Source: Allobosea sp. ASV33
Lineage (GTDB): Bacteria > Pseudomonadota > Alphaproteobacteria > Rhizobiales > Beijerinckiaceae
DNA length: 64,000 bases
Direction of reading: 5' to 3'
NCBI RefSeq assembly: GCF_016428755.1
Contig: NZ_JAELTI010000011.1
Coordinates: 19,407-83,406, forward strand
In this document: positions 49,513 to 58,284 of the stretch, piece after piece
How positions within the stretch are numbered: the stretch's first letter is position 1
Layout of the letters: the number at the start of each line of letters is the position of its first letter
Notes under the pieces: model-generated
What the model was told of the DNA's origin: nothing
Databases searched by the model: none
The model's input: only the letters and a program-made list of their open reading frames with translations
Position numbers and translations under genes: made by a program

Positions 49513-50295
49513 CTACCGCCCCTGCCAGTTCGGCGTCCGCTTGCCCAGGAACGCCTCCATCCCCTCGCGGAAATCGGCGCTGGTGTAGCAGAGCGTCACG
49601 AGATCGTGCCCATCGATCCCTGAGGCGGCAGCAGTGGTCAGCCGGCGCATCGCCTCCTTGGTCGCGCGCATGGTCAATGGCGCATGGCCGGCGATGATCT
49701 CCGCCAGCTCGTGGGCGCGCTGCATCAGCGCCCCATGATCCGGCACCAGCTCGTTATAGAGCCCGATCCGCGCCCCCTCCTCCGCCTCGACGAGGCGGGC
49801 CGTGAAGACGATGTCCTTCACCCGTGCCGGACCGAGGATGGCGTAGAGCCGCCCGTAATTCTCCATCGACAGGCAGTTGCCGAGGGTGCGCGCGATCGGG
49901 AAGCCGAAGCGCGCGCTCTGCGTGGCGATCCGCAGGTCGCAGGCGAGCCCGATCGCCGCCCCGCCGCCGGTGAAGGCGCCGGAGATCGCAGCCAGCGTCG
50001 GCACCGGGCAGCGCTCGATCGTGCCGATCACGGTCTCGATCCGCTCCTCATAGGCCAGCGCATCCTCGGCGCTGGAGAAGGCGCGGAACTGAGCGATGTC
50101 GGTGCCCGCCGCGAAGGCCTTGTCGCCCGCCCCGGTCATGACGATGACGCGCGGGTCGCCATGGCCGGCAGGGTCGCGGCAAATCTCGGCGATGCGCTCG
50201 TACATGGCGAAGGTCAGCGCGTTGCGCGCCTGGGGCCGGTTGAGCGTGATCGTGCCGACCCCGCCCTCGACCGCATACAGGATTTCGTCGTTCAC
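49513..50295 (-). CDS. Enoyl-CoA hydratase/isomerase family protein
   Basis: A 260-residue crotonase-fold protein. It has AISGAFTGGGAAIGLACDLRIA (oxyanion hole) and GFPIARTLGNCLS at the first catalytic position, where Ala replaces the usual Glu of GxPE; thus it may not be a true hydratase. It follows the CoA-transferase gene by 12 bases in the same direction, so the two probably act on the same acyl-CoA in a carnitine- or bile-acid-like route. Confidence 0.85.
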   Translation of the reverse strand: MNDEILYAVEGGVGTITLNRPQARNALTFAMYERIAEICRDPAGHGDPRVIVMTGAGDKAFAAGTDIAQFRAFSSAEDALAYEERIETVIGTIERCPVPTLAAISGAFTGGGAAIGLACDLRIATQSARFGFPIARTLGNCLSMENYGRLYAILGPARVKDIVFTARLVEAEEGARIGLYNELVPDHGALMQRAHELAEIIAGHAPLTMRATKEAMRRLTTAAASGIDGHDLVTLCYTSADFREGMEAFLGKRTPNWQGR

Positions 50296-50307
50296 GCAGG
50301 CTCTCCG

Positions 50308-51501
50308 TCAGATCACGCCATCGGCCCGCAAGCGCGCGAGCCCGGCTTCGTCATAGCCGAGATCGGCCAGGATCTCGTCGTTATGCGCCCCAGGCGCCGG
50401 CGTCGGCGTCGCCACATCGGCCGGCGTGCGCGACAGCGTCACCGGCTGGCCGATCAGGCGGATATCGCCGAGTTCGGGATGGTTGACCGGCTTGGCGATG
50501 CCGAGATGGCGCACCTGGGGGTCCTCGAACATCTCGTCCACCGCATAGATCGGCCCGGCTGGAACGCTGTTGCGCTCCATCGCCTCCAGCCAATGAGCGC
50601 TGCCGGCGGCGGCGAAAACCTCCTCGATCATATCGCGCAGTTCCGGCCGGCGGGCGAAGCGCTTTTCCTTGTTGTCATAGCGCGCATCCGTGCCCCATTC
50701 CGCCCGCCCGATCGCCCGGCAGAACGAGCGCCACTGCTCCTCGCCGCCAACGCCGAGATTGATCGCCCCGTCGCGCGTTCGATAGACGCCCATCGGCGTA
50801 TGATAGGGATGATCGTTGCCGGCCTGCGGCGGCACCGAGCCCTCGACGAGATAGCGCGCCGCCTGGAAATCCATCATCGCGATCTGGGCTTCGAGCAGCG
50901 AGGTCTGCACCCACTGCCCTCGCCCGGAGACCGCCCGCTCCTGCAGCGCGACCAGCGCGCCGACCGCCCCATAGAGCCCGGCCGAGGAATCGGCGAGCGC
51001 GATGCCCGCCCGCACCGGCCCCTGGCCGGGCAAGCCGGTCACCGACATCATGCCGCCCATGCCCTGCGCGATCTGGTCGAAGCCGGCGCGCGTCCGGTAC
51101 GGGCCGGACTGGCCGAACCCGGAGATCGAGACCAGGATCAGGCGCGGATTGCGCGCATGCAGCGTCTCGAAATCGAGCCCGAGCCGCTCCTTCACGTCGG
51201 GCCGGAAGTTCTCGACGACGAGATCGGCCTCGTCGACGAGCTTCATCAGGATCGCCTTGCCCTCGGGCGTCTTCAGGTTCAGCGCCAGCGAGCGCTTGTT
51301 GCGATGCAGGTTCTGCATGTCGTAGCCGAGGCGCGGCCCGCTCATGTTCTCGTTGGGATCGAGCCCCGGCGGGCTCTCGACCTTGATCACGTCGGCCCCG
51401 AAATCGGCAAAGACGCGCACGCAGGTCGGCCCGGCCCGCACCCGCGTCAGGTCCAGCACCTTGAGCCCGGCAAGCGCGGTGGACGGTCTCGGCTGCGGCA
51501 T
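50308..51501 (-). CDS. CaiB/BaiF-family CoA transferase
   Basis: A 397-residue class III CoA transferase. It starts with LAGLKVLDLTRVRAGPTCVRVFADFGADVIKVE and has ADLVVENFRPDVKERLGLD, whose Asp-containing region aligns with the catalytic aspartyl residue; PYHTPMGVYRTRDG follows. Such enzymes move CoA between organic acids (formyl-, carnitine-, bile-acid-CoA). In the mRNA a perfect hairpin covers the ribosome-binding site just before the ATG (51506-51528). Confidence 0.9.
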   Translation of the reverse strand: MPQPRPSTALAGLKVLDLTRVRAGPTCVRVFADFGADVIKVESPPGLDPNENMSGPRLGYDMQNLHRNKRSLALNLKTPEGKAILMKLVDEADLVVENFRPDVKERLGLDFETLHARNPRLILVSISGFGQSGPYRTRAGFDQIAQGMGGMMSVTGLPGQGPVRAGIALADSSAGLYGAVGALVALQERAVSGRGQWVQTSLLEAQIAMMDFQAARYLVEGSVPPQAGNDHPYHTPMGVYRTRDGAINLGVGGEEQWRSFCRAIGRAEWGTDARYDNKEKRFARRPELRDMIEEVFAAAGSAHWLEAMERNSVPAGPIYAVDEMFEDPQVRHLGIAKPVNHPELGDIRLIGQPVTLSRTPADVATPTPAPGAHNDEILADLGYDEAGLARLRADGVI

Positions 51502-51505
51502 TTGT

Positions 51506-51528
51506 GTTCGCTCCCTCTCGGAGCGAAC
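51506..51528 (-). promoter_or_regulatory. Hairpin over the ribosome-binding site of the CoA-transferase gene
   Basis: GTTCGCTCC, a five-base loop and GGAGCGAAC form a perfect 9-bp stem on the mRNA. The GGAG of the right arm is the likely ribosome-binding site, 9 bases from the ATG. The dyad could also be an operator. Confidence 0.6.
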
Positions 51529-51662
51529 TATCCGGTACGGCGAGCGGCGCGGTCAATGGCAGGGCGCATGCTGCATGCAGGAGTGGAGAGCATGACAGCG
51601 CAGCGCACGGCACGAGGTCGGGCGCTGAAGCCAATGCTTTCCCCATTTAGGTGAAGGCTCAC

Positions 51663-51749
51663 GTCATCCCGGACGGAGCGAAGCGGAGATCCGGGATCCA
51701 CCGTAGGGCGCCGAGCCTTGGAATGGCTCCCGAGGCAAGCCCGGGATGA
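51663..51749. repeat. Palindromic intergenic element, copy 8
   Basis: 87 bases bounded by GTCATCCCGGACGG and AAGCCCGGGATGAC, with a diverged inner part (GGAGCGAAGCGGAGATCC). Confidence 0.75.
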
Positions 51750-51799
51750 CCGCGTGGTTCCCGAGAGAACCGGCAAACGCATGATCTGCATTTTCCCTC

Positions 51800-51830
51800 T
51801 TGAACCTGAAGTGGCTACAGCTTGTAGAGA
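51800..51830 (+). promoter_or_regulatory. MerR/CadR-type promoter of the metal ATPase
   Basis: TTGAAC (51800-51805) is followed by the dyad CTGAAG-TGG-CTACAG (51806-51820), close to the AGTGGCTACAG core of CadR/ZntR-type operators as I recall them. The -10 is uncertain; TAGAGA at 51825-51830 would give a 19-bp spacer. The ATPase ATG is at 51866. No merR gene lies beside it. Confidence 0.6.
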
Positions 51831-51865
51831 GATGTCCCGTAGCGAAAGAGAGACGGAGACACGTC

Positions 51866-54265
51866 ATGGCCGCCCGCCCTGAAACCGCAGCCCAGACCCT
51901 GTCCTGGAAGGTCGGCGGCATGGATTGCGCGAGCTGCGCCGCGAAGATTCGCGGCGCGGTGGAACGCCTGCCCGGCGTCAGCGACGTCAAGCTCTCAGTG
52001 ATGTCGGAAACGCTGACGCTCGCCCTCGATGCCGGCGCGACCACGCCGGAAGCGATCGAGAAGCGCGTGAACGGCCTCGGCTACACCACGGCCGCATTGG
52101 CGGCTCCTGCTTCCGCATCGCCCGCCGCCAAGCAGGACGCTTGCGGCTGCGGCCATGATCACAGCGGCCACGCCCAGGACCATAGCGGTCACGCGCATGA
52201 GCACGACAAGCATGAGCACGGCGACGCCTGCTGCTCGGGCGCTGCGCATGGTCACGATCACAAGCACGGCCACGATCATTCGGGCCATTCCCACGCCGGC
52301 CATGACCACGCCCCGAAGAGCGCCCAGCCGGCCACCGCCGCGAAGGACCACGGCCACGGCCTGCCCGGCCATGTCCATGAGGCCACGCCCGATGGCGCGA
52401 GCTGGTACCAGACGGCCAAGGGTCGCCTCGTCATCGCGACGGGCCTGTTCCTCGGTGCGGCCTATGCCGCCGGCCTGATCTGGCCGGGTATCGGCCACTG
52501 GGCCTTCATCCTGGCCTGTATCGTCGGCGTCGCCCCTGTCGCGAAGCGCGCCTTCGCGGCGGCCCGCGCCGGCATTCCGTTCACCATCGAGATGCTGATG
52601 ACGATCGCCGCCATCGGCGCGCTCTTCATCGGCGCGGCCGAGGAGGCGGCGCTGGTCGTCTTCCTCTTCGCGGTCGGCGAAGTGCTGGAAGGCGTCGCCG
52701 CCGACCGCGCCCGCGCCTCGATCCGTGCGCTGGGAGACCTCGTCCCCAAGACCGCCATCATCGAGGAGAACGGTGCGACCCGTCAGGTCGATGCGGCGAG
52801 CCTGACGATCGGGCAGACCGTGCTGGTCCGCCCCGGCGATCGCATCCCGGCCGATGGCGAGATCATCGACGGCACGTCCGGCATCGACGAAAGCCCGGTC
52901 ACCGGCGAATCCGTGCCGAAGACCAAGGGCGTCGGCGAGCCCGTCTATGCCGGCTCGGTCAACCGCGAGGCGGCGCTGCGCGTGCGCGTCGACAAGGCGG
53001 CCGAAGACAACACCATCGCCCGCATCATCCGCCTGGTCGAGGAAGCCCAGGAGGCCCGCGCCCCGACCGAGCGCTTCATCGACCGCTTCTCGCGCTGGTA
53101 CATGCCGGCGATCGTCGGCCTCGCCGTGCTGGTCGCGCTGGTGCCCCCGCTCCTGCTCGGCGCCGAATGGTCGGTCTGGATCTATCGGGCGCTCGCGCTG
53201 CTGCTGATCGGCTGCCCTTGCGCGCTCGTCATCTCGGTGCCCGCCGCGATCGCCGCCGCGCTGTCGGCCGGCGCCCGCCAAGGCTTGCTGATGAAGGGTG
53301 GCGTCGTCATCGAGACCGCCGCCAAGACCGGCCTCGTCGCCTTCGACAAGACGGGAACGCTCACGCAGGGCAAGCCGCGCGTCACCGATATCGTGGCGCT
53401 CGCCGGCAGCGAGGCGGAGGTTCTGGCCTTCGCCGCGGCGGTTGAGCATGGCTCGGCGCATCCGCTGGCCGAAGCCGTGCTGGAACGCACCCGCACGGAC
53501 GGTATCGCCTACAAGCCTGCGACCGAGGCCGCCGCGCTGGCCGGCCAGGGCGTCACCGGCAAGGTCGACGGCCGCGCCGTCTTCGTCGGCGCACCGCGCC
53601 ACGCCGAAAGCCGCGCCCCCTTCGACAAGCGAGCGCGCGTCACGGCGGAGGAGTTGGAGGCCGCCGGCAAGACCGTCGCCGCCGTCATCGTCGATGGCGC
53701 GCTTACCGGCTTCATCGCGCTCCGCGACGAGCCGCGCGAGGATGCGGCCGCGGCCATCGCCGAGCTCAAGGCGATGGGCATCCGCTCGACCATGCTGACC
53801 GGCGACAATGCCCGCACCGGCGCGGCCATCGCCGCCGGCCTCGGCATGGAGCACAAGGCCGAATTGATGCCCGACGACAAGGTCGCGGCGATCAAGGCCT
53901 TCTCCCGCGAGACCGCCGTGATGATGGTCGGCGACGGCATCAACGACGCGCCTGCCCTCGCCGCCGCAAGCATCGGCATCGCCATGGGGTCGGGCACAGA
54001 CGTCGCGCTGGAGACCGCCGACGGCGCGGTGCTGAAGAGCCGTGTGCGCGATGTCGCGGCGCTGATCCGGCTGGCGCGGGCGGCCATGGGCAATATCCGC
54101 ACGAACATCACGATCGCTCTCGGATTGAAGGCCGCGTTCCTGGTGACCAGCGTGCTCGGCTATACCGGCCTCTGGGTCGCGATCCTCGCCGATACCGGCG
54201 CGACCGTGATCGTCACCGCCAATGCGCTGCGGCTGCTACGCTTCGACGCAGGCAAGGCGGGCTAA
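51866..54265 (+). CDS. zntA: Zn/Cd/Pb-transporting P-type ATPase
   Basis: A 799-residue P1B ATPase that pumps divalent soft metals out of the cytosol. It has an N-terminal HMA domain (GMDCASC, Cys21 and Cys24), then a His-rich linker with 19 His between residues 97 and 148 plus Cys93, 95, 122 and 123, then about eight spans with the CPC site (IGCPCALVISVP), the phosphorylation motif DKTGTLT and GDGINDAPAL. Lys in ALGLKAAFL and Asp in ILADTGATV match the P1B-2 (ZntA) metal site. The start at 51866 follows GGAG and a MerR-type promoter; the longer frame starts inside that promoter. Confidence 0.93.
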   Translation: MAARPETAAQTLSWKVGGMDCASCAAKIRGAVERLPGVSDVKLSVMSETLTLALDAGATTPEAIEKRVNGLGYTTAALAAPASASPAAKQDACGCGHDHSGHAQDHSGHAHEHDKHEHGDACCSGAAHGHDHKHGHDHSGHSHAGHDHAPKSAQPATAAKDHGHGLPGHVHEATPDGASWYQTAKGRLVIATGLFLGAAYAAGLIWPGIGHWAFILACIVGVAPVAKRAFAAARAGIPFTIEMLMTIAAIGALFIGAAEEAALVVFLFAVGEVLEGVAADRARASIRALGDLVPKTAIIEENGATRQVDAASLTIGQTVLVRPGDRIPADGEIIDGTSGIDESPVTGESVPKTKGVGEPVYAGSVNREAALRVRVDKAAEDNTIARIIRLVEEAQEARAPTERFIDRFSRWYMPAIVGLAVLVALVPPLLLGAEWSVWIYRALALLLIGCPCALVISVPAAIAAALSAGARQGLLMKGGVVIETAAKTGLVAFDKTGTLTQGKPRVTDIVALAGSEAEVLAFAAAVEHGSAHPLAEAVLERTRTDGIAYKPATEAAALAGQGVTGKVDGRAVFVGAPRHAESRAPFDKRARVTAEELEAAGKTVAAVIVDGALTGFIALRDEPREDAAAAIAELKAMGIRSTMLTGDNARTGAAIAAGLGMEHKAELMPDDKVAAIKAFSRETAVMMVGDGINDAPALAAASIGIAMGSGTDVALETADGAVLKSRVRDVAALIRLARAAMGNIRTNITIALGLKAAFLVTSVLGYTGLWVAILADTGATVIVTANALRLLRFDAGKAG

Positions 54266-54294
54266 AGCTCGCCATTTGCGCTTGGAGCCACGCC

Positions 54295-54390
54295 GTCATC
54301 CCGGGCTTGACCCGGGATCCATGCCGGCGCGCTTCCGATCGAGGTTCAGAAATGGATCCCGGCTCTACGCTTCGCTCCTGCCGGGATGAC
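54295..54390. repeat. Palindromic intergenic element, copy 9
   Basis: 96 bases bounded by GTCATCCCGGGCTTGACCC and CTGCCGGGATGAC, between convergent genes. Confidence 0.8.
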
Positions 54391-54466
54391 ACGCGTTTCC
54401 GCCCGAACCCGCCTAGGTCAAAGCAGCGGGAGCGAGGCTAGCGGCGGGTCGGCCTCGGAGCGCGCA

Positions 54467-54820
54467 TCACACCCGGATATCGGCCAGCGCGCCGGTCTTG
54501 TTTTGGCTCTCGCCCTTGGCCTGCATCTGCTTCAGCATCTCGTCGCGGATCTTGCTCATCACATCGGCCTTCGCCTTCGAGTCGAGCTTGTTGAACTGCT
54601 CTTCGGTCATCCCGAGCTTGGCGAGGATCGCGGCCTGAACCCGCTCCTCGGGCGACATCCGCGCGATCTTCAGGAACTCGTCCTCGGTCGAGGACGATGT
54701 CGTCGAGGCCGCAGCGGCGGTGCTGCTGCCGGTGTCGGTACTGCTGTCGTTCTGCGCAGCCGGCCTGACCGGCGTCGTGAATGGCAGGCTGATCGGCCGG
54801 TTCGTGATCGGATTCGACAT
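54467..54820 (-). CDS. Hypothetical small acidic helical protein
   Basis: A 117-residue protein with a Ser/Thr-rich low-complexity N-terminal third (TDTGSSTAAAASTTSSST) and a helical rest (DEFLKIARMSPEERVQAAI, DSKAKADVMSKIRDEMLKQMQ). No signal peptide or membrane span. The start at 54820 has AAGGAGC seven bases upstream, a strong site, so the gene is probably real. No family recognised; the N-terminal MSNPITNRPISLPF could be an export or binding tail, which is speculation. Confidence 0.65.
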   Translation of the reverse strand: MSNPITNRPISLPFTTPVRPAAQNDSSTDTGSSTAAAASTTSSSTEDEFLKIARMSPEERVQAAILAKLGMTEEQFNKLDSKAKADVMSKIRDEMLKQMQAKGESQNKTGALADIRV

Positions 54821-55377
54821 GGCTTGCTCCTTTGAGCAAACCGGAACGCAAGCTCCGGGCCGCCACGGGCATCCCACGAAAGCGCTGCAAAATCAGACCC
54901 TTGGCAAAACGGGGGCAGGTTTCCCCATCATGCCTCGCGGAGAATGCGGCAAGTTCTGCCCGGCAAACCCTGCCGAATCCGGATTGACCGGCGAGCCGCA
55001 CAAGCCCGCTAAGCGGCGCCGGGAATCGGCCCTGGCGACATCCATGCTGCAACGCAAACTGGAGCGGCTCCGCCTGCCCGCACTTAGCACCTGCAATATG
55101 CCTATTATGAAGGCACCACAGAACGCCAGCTCGCTTGAAACGCTCTCTTGCACAAATCGCAGGCTGCCGATTTCCTCAATTTCGCCGCAAGCGTTACGTT
55201 CAGCGCAGAACGATCCCATGAAAATGACCGGAACCTTAACTCGTCATGCATTGGAAGCATATCGGAGCTGACCGCGCGCCTCTGTTTGAAGCAGGCTGTC
55301 CGGATTATATGCACTGCACAACGAGATTATCGCTGTGGGCGCCGCCCCGGTCCGGAATATCGCCAAGGAAAACCACC
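54821..55377. other. 557-base divergent gap
   Basis: It lies between two small genes that point away from each other. Short reading frames occur (for instance 55098-55271, 57 codons) but none has a ribosome-binding site, family or codon pattern that supports it. The 55080-55330 part is poorer in G+C than the neighbours and probably holds the promoter of the DUF1127 gene. Nothing else seen. Confidence 0.5.
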
Positions 55378-55533
55378 ATGTTCGTCACCATGATCGCCGC
55401 CAAAATCCGCGCCTACCTCCGCTATCGCGAGACCGTTCGCGAGCTCTCCCGTCTGACCGACCGCGAGCTCGACGATCTCGGCCTGTCGCGCTCGGAGATC
55501 TCCTTCATCGCCCGCTCGCACGCTGCGGCCTGA
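55378..55533 (+). CDS. DUF1127 small protein
   Basis: A 51-residue protein of the DUF1127 (YjiS-like) family: TVRELSRLTDRELDDLGLSRSEI is the diagnostic arginine- and leucine-rich core. Some alphaproteobacterial DUF1127 proteins bind RNA and influence sRNA or mRNA turnover (CcaF1 in Rhodobacter), others affect phosphate or stress metabolism; the role here is unknown. AAGGAAA precedes the ATG. It is a single gene, ended by a clear terminator. Confidence 0.87.
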   Translation: MFVTMIAAKIRAYLRYRETVRELSRLTDRELDDLGLSRSEISFIARSHAAA

Positions 55534-55635
55534 AGGCTTCGGAATGAGAACCGCCGCGCACAGGGTGCGGCGCGTTCCGTGTAGTTTCTCCTGAGGCTCG
55601 TGTTTCCCCTCCCCTCGAGCTTCGGTCGAAGAGCG

Positions 55636-55663
55636 AATGCCCGCCTCACGGCGGGCATTTTGC
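55636..55663 (+). terminator. Rho-independent terminator after the DUF1127 gene
   Basis: ATGCCCGCC, a TCAC loop and GGCGGGCAT form a perfect 9-bp stem followed by TTTGCATTT. It lies 103 bases after the stop codon. Confidence 0.75.
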
Positions 55664-55718
55664 ATTTCAGGCCGCCTGTCCCTTGACCTCGCGGCCCGCT
55701 GCGGACACATCCGCAGCC

Positions 55719-57125
55719 ATGGAACCCGTACATATCATCGGCGGCGGTCTCGCCGGCTCCGAAGCCGCCTGGCAGATCGCGCAGGCCGGCGTCCCCGTCG
55801 TCATCCACGAGATGCGCCCCGTTCGCGGCACCGACGCCCACAAGACCGAAGACTTGGCCGAGCTCGTCTGCTCGAACTCCTTCCGCTCCGACGATTCCTC
55901 CAGCAACGCCGTCGGCCAGCTCCATTGGGAGATGCGCCGCCTGGGTTCGCTGATCATGGCCAAGGGCGACGCCCATCAGGTCCCGGCCGGCGGCGCGCTC
56001 GCGGTGGACCGCGACGGCTTCTCGCAGGCCGTCACCGCCGCGCTGGAAGCCCACCCGCTCGTCACCATCGATCGCGGCGAGATCGCCGGCCTTCCCCCGG
56101 CCGATTGGGACAATGTCATCATCGCCACCGGCCCGCTGACCTCGCCCGCGCTGGCGCAGGGCCTGCAGTCGCTGACATCCGAGGATGCGCTCGCCTTCTT
56201 CGACGCCATCGCACCGATCGTCCATTTCGATTCGATCGACATGGACCAGGCCTGGTTCCAGTCGCGCTACGACAAGGCCGGCCCCGGCGGCACCGGCTCC
56301 GACTACATCAACTGCCCGCTCGACCGCGACCAGTACGAAGCCTTCATCGACGCGCTGCTCGCCGCCGAGAAGACCGAGTTCAAGGAATGGGAGGGCACGC
56401 CCTATTTCGACGGCTGCCTGCCGATCGAGGTCATGGCCGAACGCGGCCGCGAGACCCTGCGCTGGGGTCCGATGAAGCCGGTCGGCCTCACCAACAAGCA
56501 CAACCCGACCGTGAAGGCCTATGCCGTGGTCCAGCTCCGCCAGGACAATGCGCTCGGCACGCTGTTCAACATGACGGGCTTCCAGACCAAGCTGAAATAT
56601 GGCGAGCAGGCCGCGATCTTCCGGATGATTCCCGGCCTGCAGAACGCAGAGTTCGCGAGGCTCGGCGGCATCCACCGCAACACCTACCTCAACTCGCCGA
56701 AGCTGCTCGACGAGCGCCTGCGCCTCAAGGCCGACACGCGCCTGCGCTTCGCCGGCCAGATCACCGGCTGCGAAGGCTATGTCGAGAGCGCCGCCACCGG
56801 CCTCCTCGCCGGCCGCATGGCTGCCGCCGAGCGGCTCGGCCACGACCTGACGCTGCCGCCCGCGACGACGGCTCTGGGCGCCTTAGTCAACCACATCACC
56901 GGCGGCCATATCGTCACCATCGACGAGGGCCCGCGCTCCTTCCAGCCGATGAACATCAATTTCGGCCTGTTCCCGCTGATCGAAGGCGTCGCGACGACCG
57001 GCCCCGACGGCAAGCGCCTGAAAGGCCCGGCCAAGAGCCTCGCCCGCAAGCAGGCCCTGACGGCCCGCGCCAAGCAGGTGATGGACGAGTGGGCGGGTGG
57101 CGTTGAGGCGAAGGCGGCGGAGTAA
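55719..57125 (+). CDS. trmFO: Methylenetetrahydrofolate-tRNA-(uracil-5-)-methyltransferase
   Basis: A 468-residue flavoprotein (formerly Gid) that makes 5-methyluridine 54 in tRNA from methylene-THF. It begins [18 protein letters not shown] (FAD-binding), then YEMRP-like [39 protein letters not shown] with the conserved Cys, and [14 protein letters not shown] later. The ATG at 55719 fits the family; a TTG 12 codons earlier is possible. It is the right-pointing end of a block that converges on the phytoene-synthase-like gene. Confidence 0.95.
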   Translation: MEPVHIIGGGLAGSEAAWQIAQAGVPVVIHEMRPVRGTDAHKTEDLAELVCSNSFRSDDSSSNAVGQLHWEMRRLGSLIMAKGDAHQVPAGGALAVDRDGFSQAVTAALEAHPLVTIDRGEIAGLPPADWDNVIIATGPLTSPALAQGLQSLTSEDALAFFDAIAPIVHFDSIDMDQAWFQSRYDKAGPGGTGSDYINCPLDRDQYEAFIDALLAAEKTEFKEWEGTPYFDGCLPIEVMAERGRETLRWGPMKPVGLTNKHNPTVKAYAVVQLRQDNALGTLFNMTGFQTKLKYGEQAAIFRMIPGLQNAEFARLGGIHRNTYLNSPKLLDERLRLKADTRLRFAGQITGCEGYVESAATGLLAGRMAAAERLGHDLTLPPATTALGALVNHITGGHIVTIDEGPRSFQPMNINFGLFPLIEGVATTGPDGKRLKGPAKSLARKQALTARAKQVMDEWAGGVEAKAAE

Positions 57126-57136
57126 TCAGCTCTGCC

Positions 57137-57238
57137 GTCATTCTCGGGCGAAGCGAAGCGCAGACCCGAGAATCTCAGCCAGAAGGAGGCTCTGGCGCCT
57201 CAGCGTCATGAGATGCTCGGGTCAAGCCCGGGCATGAC
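57137..57238. repeat. Palindromic intergenic element, copy 10
   Basis: 102 bases bounded by GTCATTCTCGGGC and AAGCCCGGGCATGAC, with an inner GTCATGAG boundary. It lies between the convergent trmFO and phytoene-synthase-like genes. Confidence 0.78.
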
Positions 57239-57244
57239 AACCTC

Positions 57245-58132
57245 TTACTTGCGCCGCGACGCCCGCCACAGGATCCACTGTCGGCGCCAGGCGGGAAGCG
57301 TGATGATCGTGCGGTAGGGATCGTAGCCGCCCGCCTCCATCCGCTTGAGATAGGGCTCGACCAGCGCCACCGGCAGGAAGGCCGGCTTGAGGCCCGAGGG
57401 GATCGTCTCGTTGAGGCTCACCAGCTTCTTCAGGTGCCCGCGGGCGATCTCGCGCAGCTCCTTCAGCGTATAGAGCACCCCCGGCCCGCCCCGCCCGCGC
57501 ACGATGTCGTCGCGCGTCACGCCGTTGCGGGTGAGGATATCGGCCGGCAAATAGACCTGCCCCTCGGCCGCATGCCAGGGAAAGGCGCGCATCAGACCGG
57601 TCAGCGCATAGGCGACGCCGGCATGGCCGCAGGCCGTCGCACCGCCGGGATCGCGCCCGCCCGCCAGGATGATGCAGGCGAGCCGGATGACCGCGCTCGC
57701 GGTTTCCCCGGCATAGCCCTCCAGATCGCGCAGCGAGGGCATCGGATCGTCATAGAGGTCGAAGATGCGCGCATCGATCAATGCCGTCAGCGGCGCGATC
57801 GGCAGGCGATAGCGCTTGATCGTGTCGAGCAGCGCTGCGGCCACCGGATGAGCTTGAGTCTCGCCGCCGGCCTGCCCCTCCAGCACGTCGCGCCACCATT
57901 GCAGTCGAACCTCGCCCGGCAGCGGCTCGCTGACCAGCGCCCTGACCCGCGCGATCTCGAGGCTGAAGGCATAGAGCGCATAGAGCGCCGCGCGACGGTC
58001 CTCGGGCGCGTAGAGCCCGGCGATATAGCGATCCTGGTCCTGCTCCCGGACCAGCTCGGCGCAATGGGCGTAGGCTTCCGGCAGGCGCGCCGGCGCGATT
58101 TCGCTGCGGTCGTCGGTATCGGTCTGCGGCAT
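57245..58132 (-). CDS. Squalene/phytoene-synthase-fold protein, NDUFAF6-like
   Basis: A 295-residue protein of the squalene/phytoene synthase superfamily: ALYALYAFSLEIARVRALV, VRLQWWRDVLEG and DLEGYAGETASAVIRLAC keep the fold. The classical DxxxD substrate motifs are not clear; the first position reads SLEIARVR. This places it nearer the NDUFAF6 (complex I assembly) group than true prenyl synthases. The start at 58132 has GGCGGGA upstream; a further ATG at 58156 is possible. It follows an Mth938 gene and the secDF-yajC genes on one strand. Confidence 0.83.
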   Translation of the reverse strand: MPQTDTDDRSEIAPARLPEAYAHCAELVREQDQDRYIAGLYAPEDRRAALYALYAFSLEIARVRALVSEPLPGEVRLQWWRDVLEGQAGGETQAHPVAAALLDTIKRYRLPIAPLTALIDARIFDLYDDPMPSLRDLEGYAGETASAVIRLACIILAGGRDPGGATACGHAGVAYALTGLMRAFPWHAAEGQVYLPADILTRNGVTRDDIVRGRGGPGVLYTLKELREIARGHLKKLVSLNETIPSGLKPAFLPVALVEPYLKRMEAGGYDPYRTIITLPAWRRQWILWRASRRK

Positions 58133-58171
58133 CGTCCCGCCTCGGCCCGTGGTCATGCGGCCGTTCCCAAT

Positions 58172-58240
58172 CCTAGAGCATTTTCGAGCGAAGGGGTTAT
58201 CGGTTCGCGTTGAGAAAATGCGACAAAACAAGACTCTAGG
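58172..58240. repeat. 69-bp hairpin element (CTAGAGCATTTTC type)
   Basis: The ends CCTAGAG/CTCTAGG and the inner GCATTTTC/GAAAATGC are perfect inverted pairs. The GAGCATTTTCGAGCGAAG core and GGTTCGCGTTGAGAAAATGCGAC look like a repeat I recall from many Hyphomicrobiales genomes. It lies in the gap between the Mth938 and phytoene-synthase-like genes. Confidence 0.6.
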
Positions 58241-58284
58241 GCAAGCGCCCCGTCTCCGCTACGCATCGCCGGCATGGCCGGCAT

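Larger units (their letters stand above)
51502..51865. other. 364-base divergent gap upstream of the Zn/Cd ATPase
   Basis: The gap holds, from left to right, a hairpin over the CoA-transferase ribosome-binding site (51506-51528), one GTCAT...ATGAC element (51663-51749) and a MerR-type promoter for the metal ATPase (51800-51830). I see no gene in it. Confidence 0.65.

Noticed and set aside
55226..55256. GGAAC at 55230 as an EcfG general stress promoter
   Set aside because: No CGTT-like -10 element is present at 15-18 bases, so the match is only half.
55098..55271. 57-codon reading frame upstream of the DUF1127 gene
   Set aside because: No ribosome-binding site, no domain and codon use unlike its neighbours.
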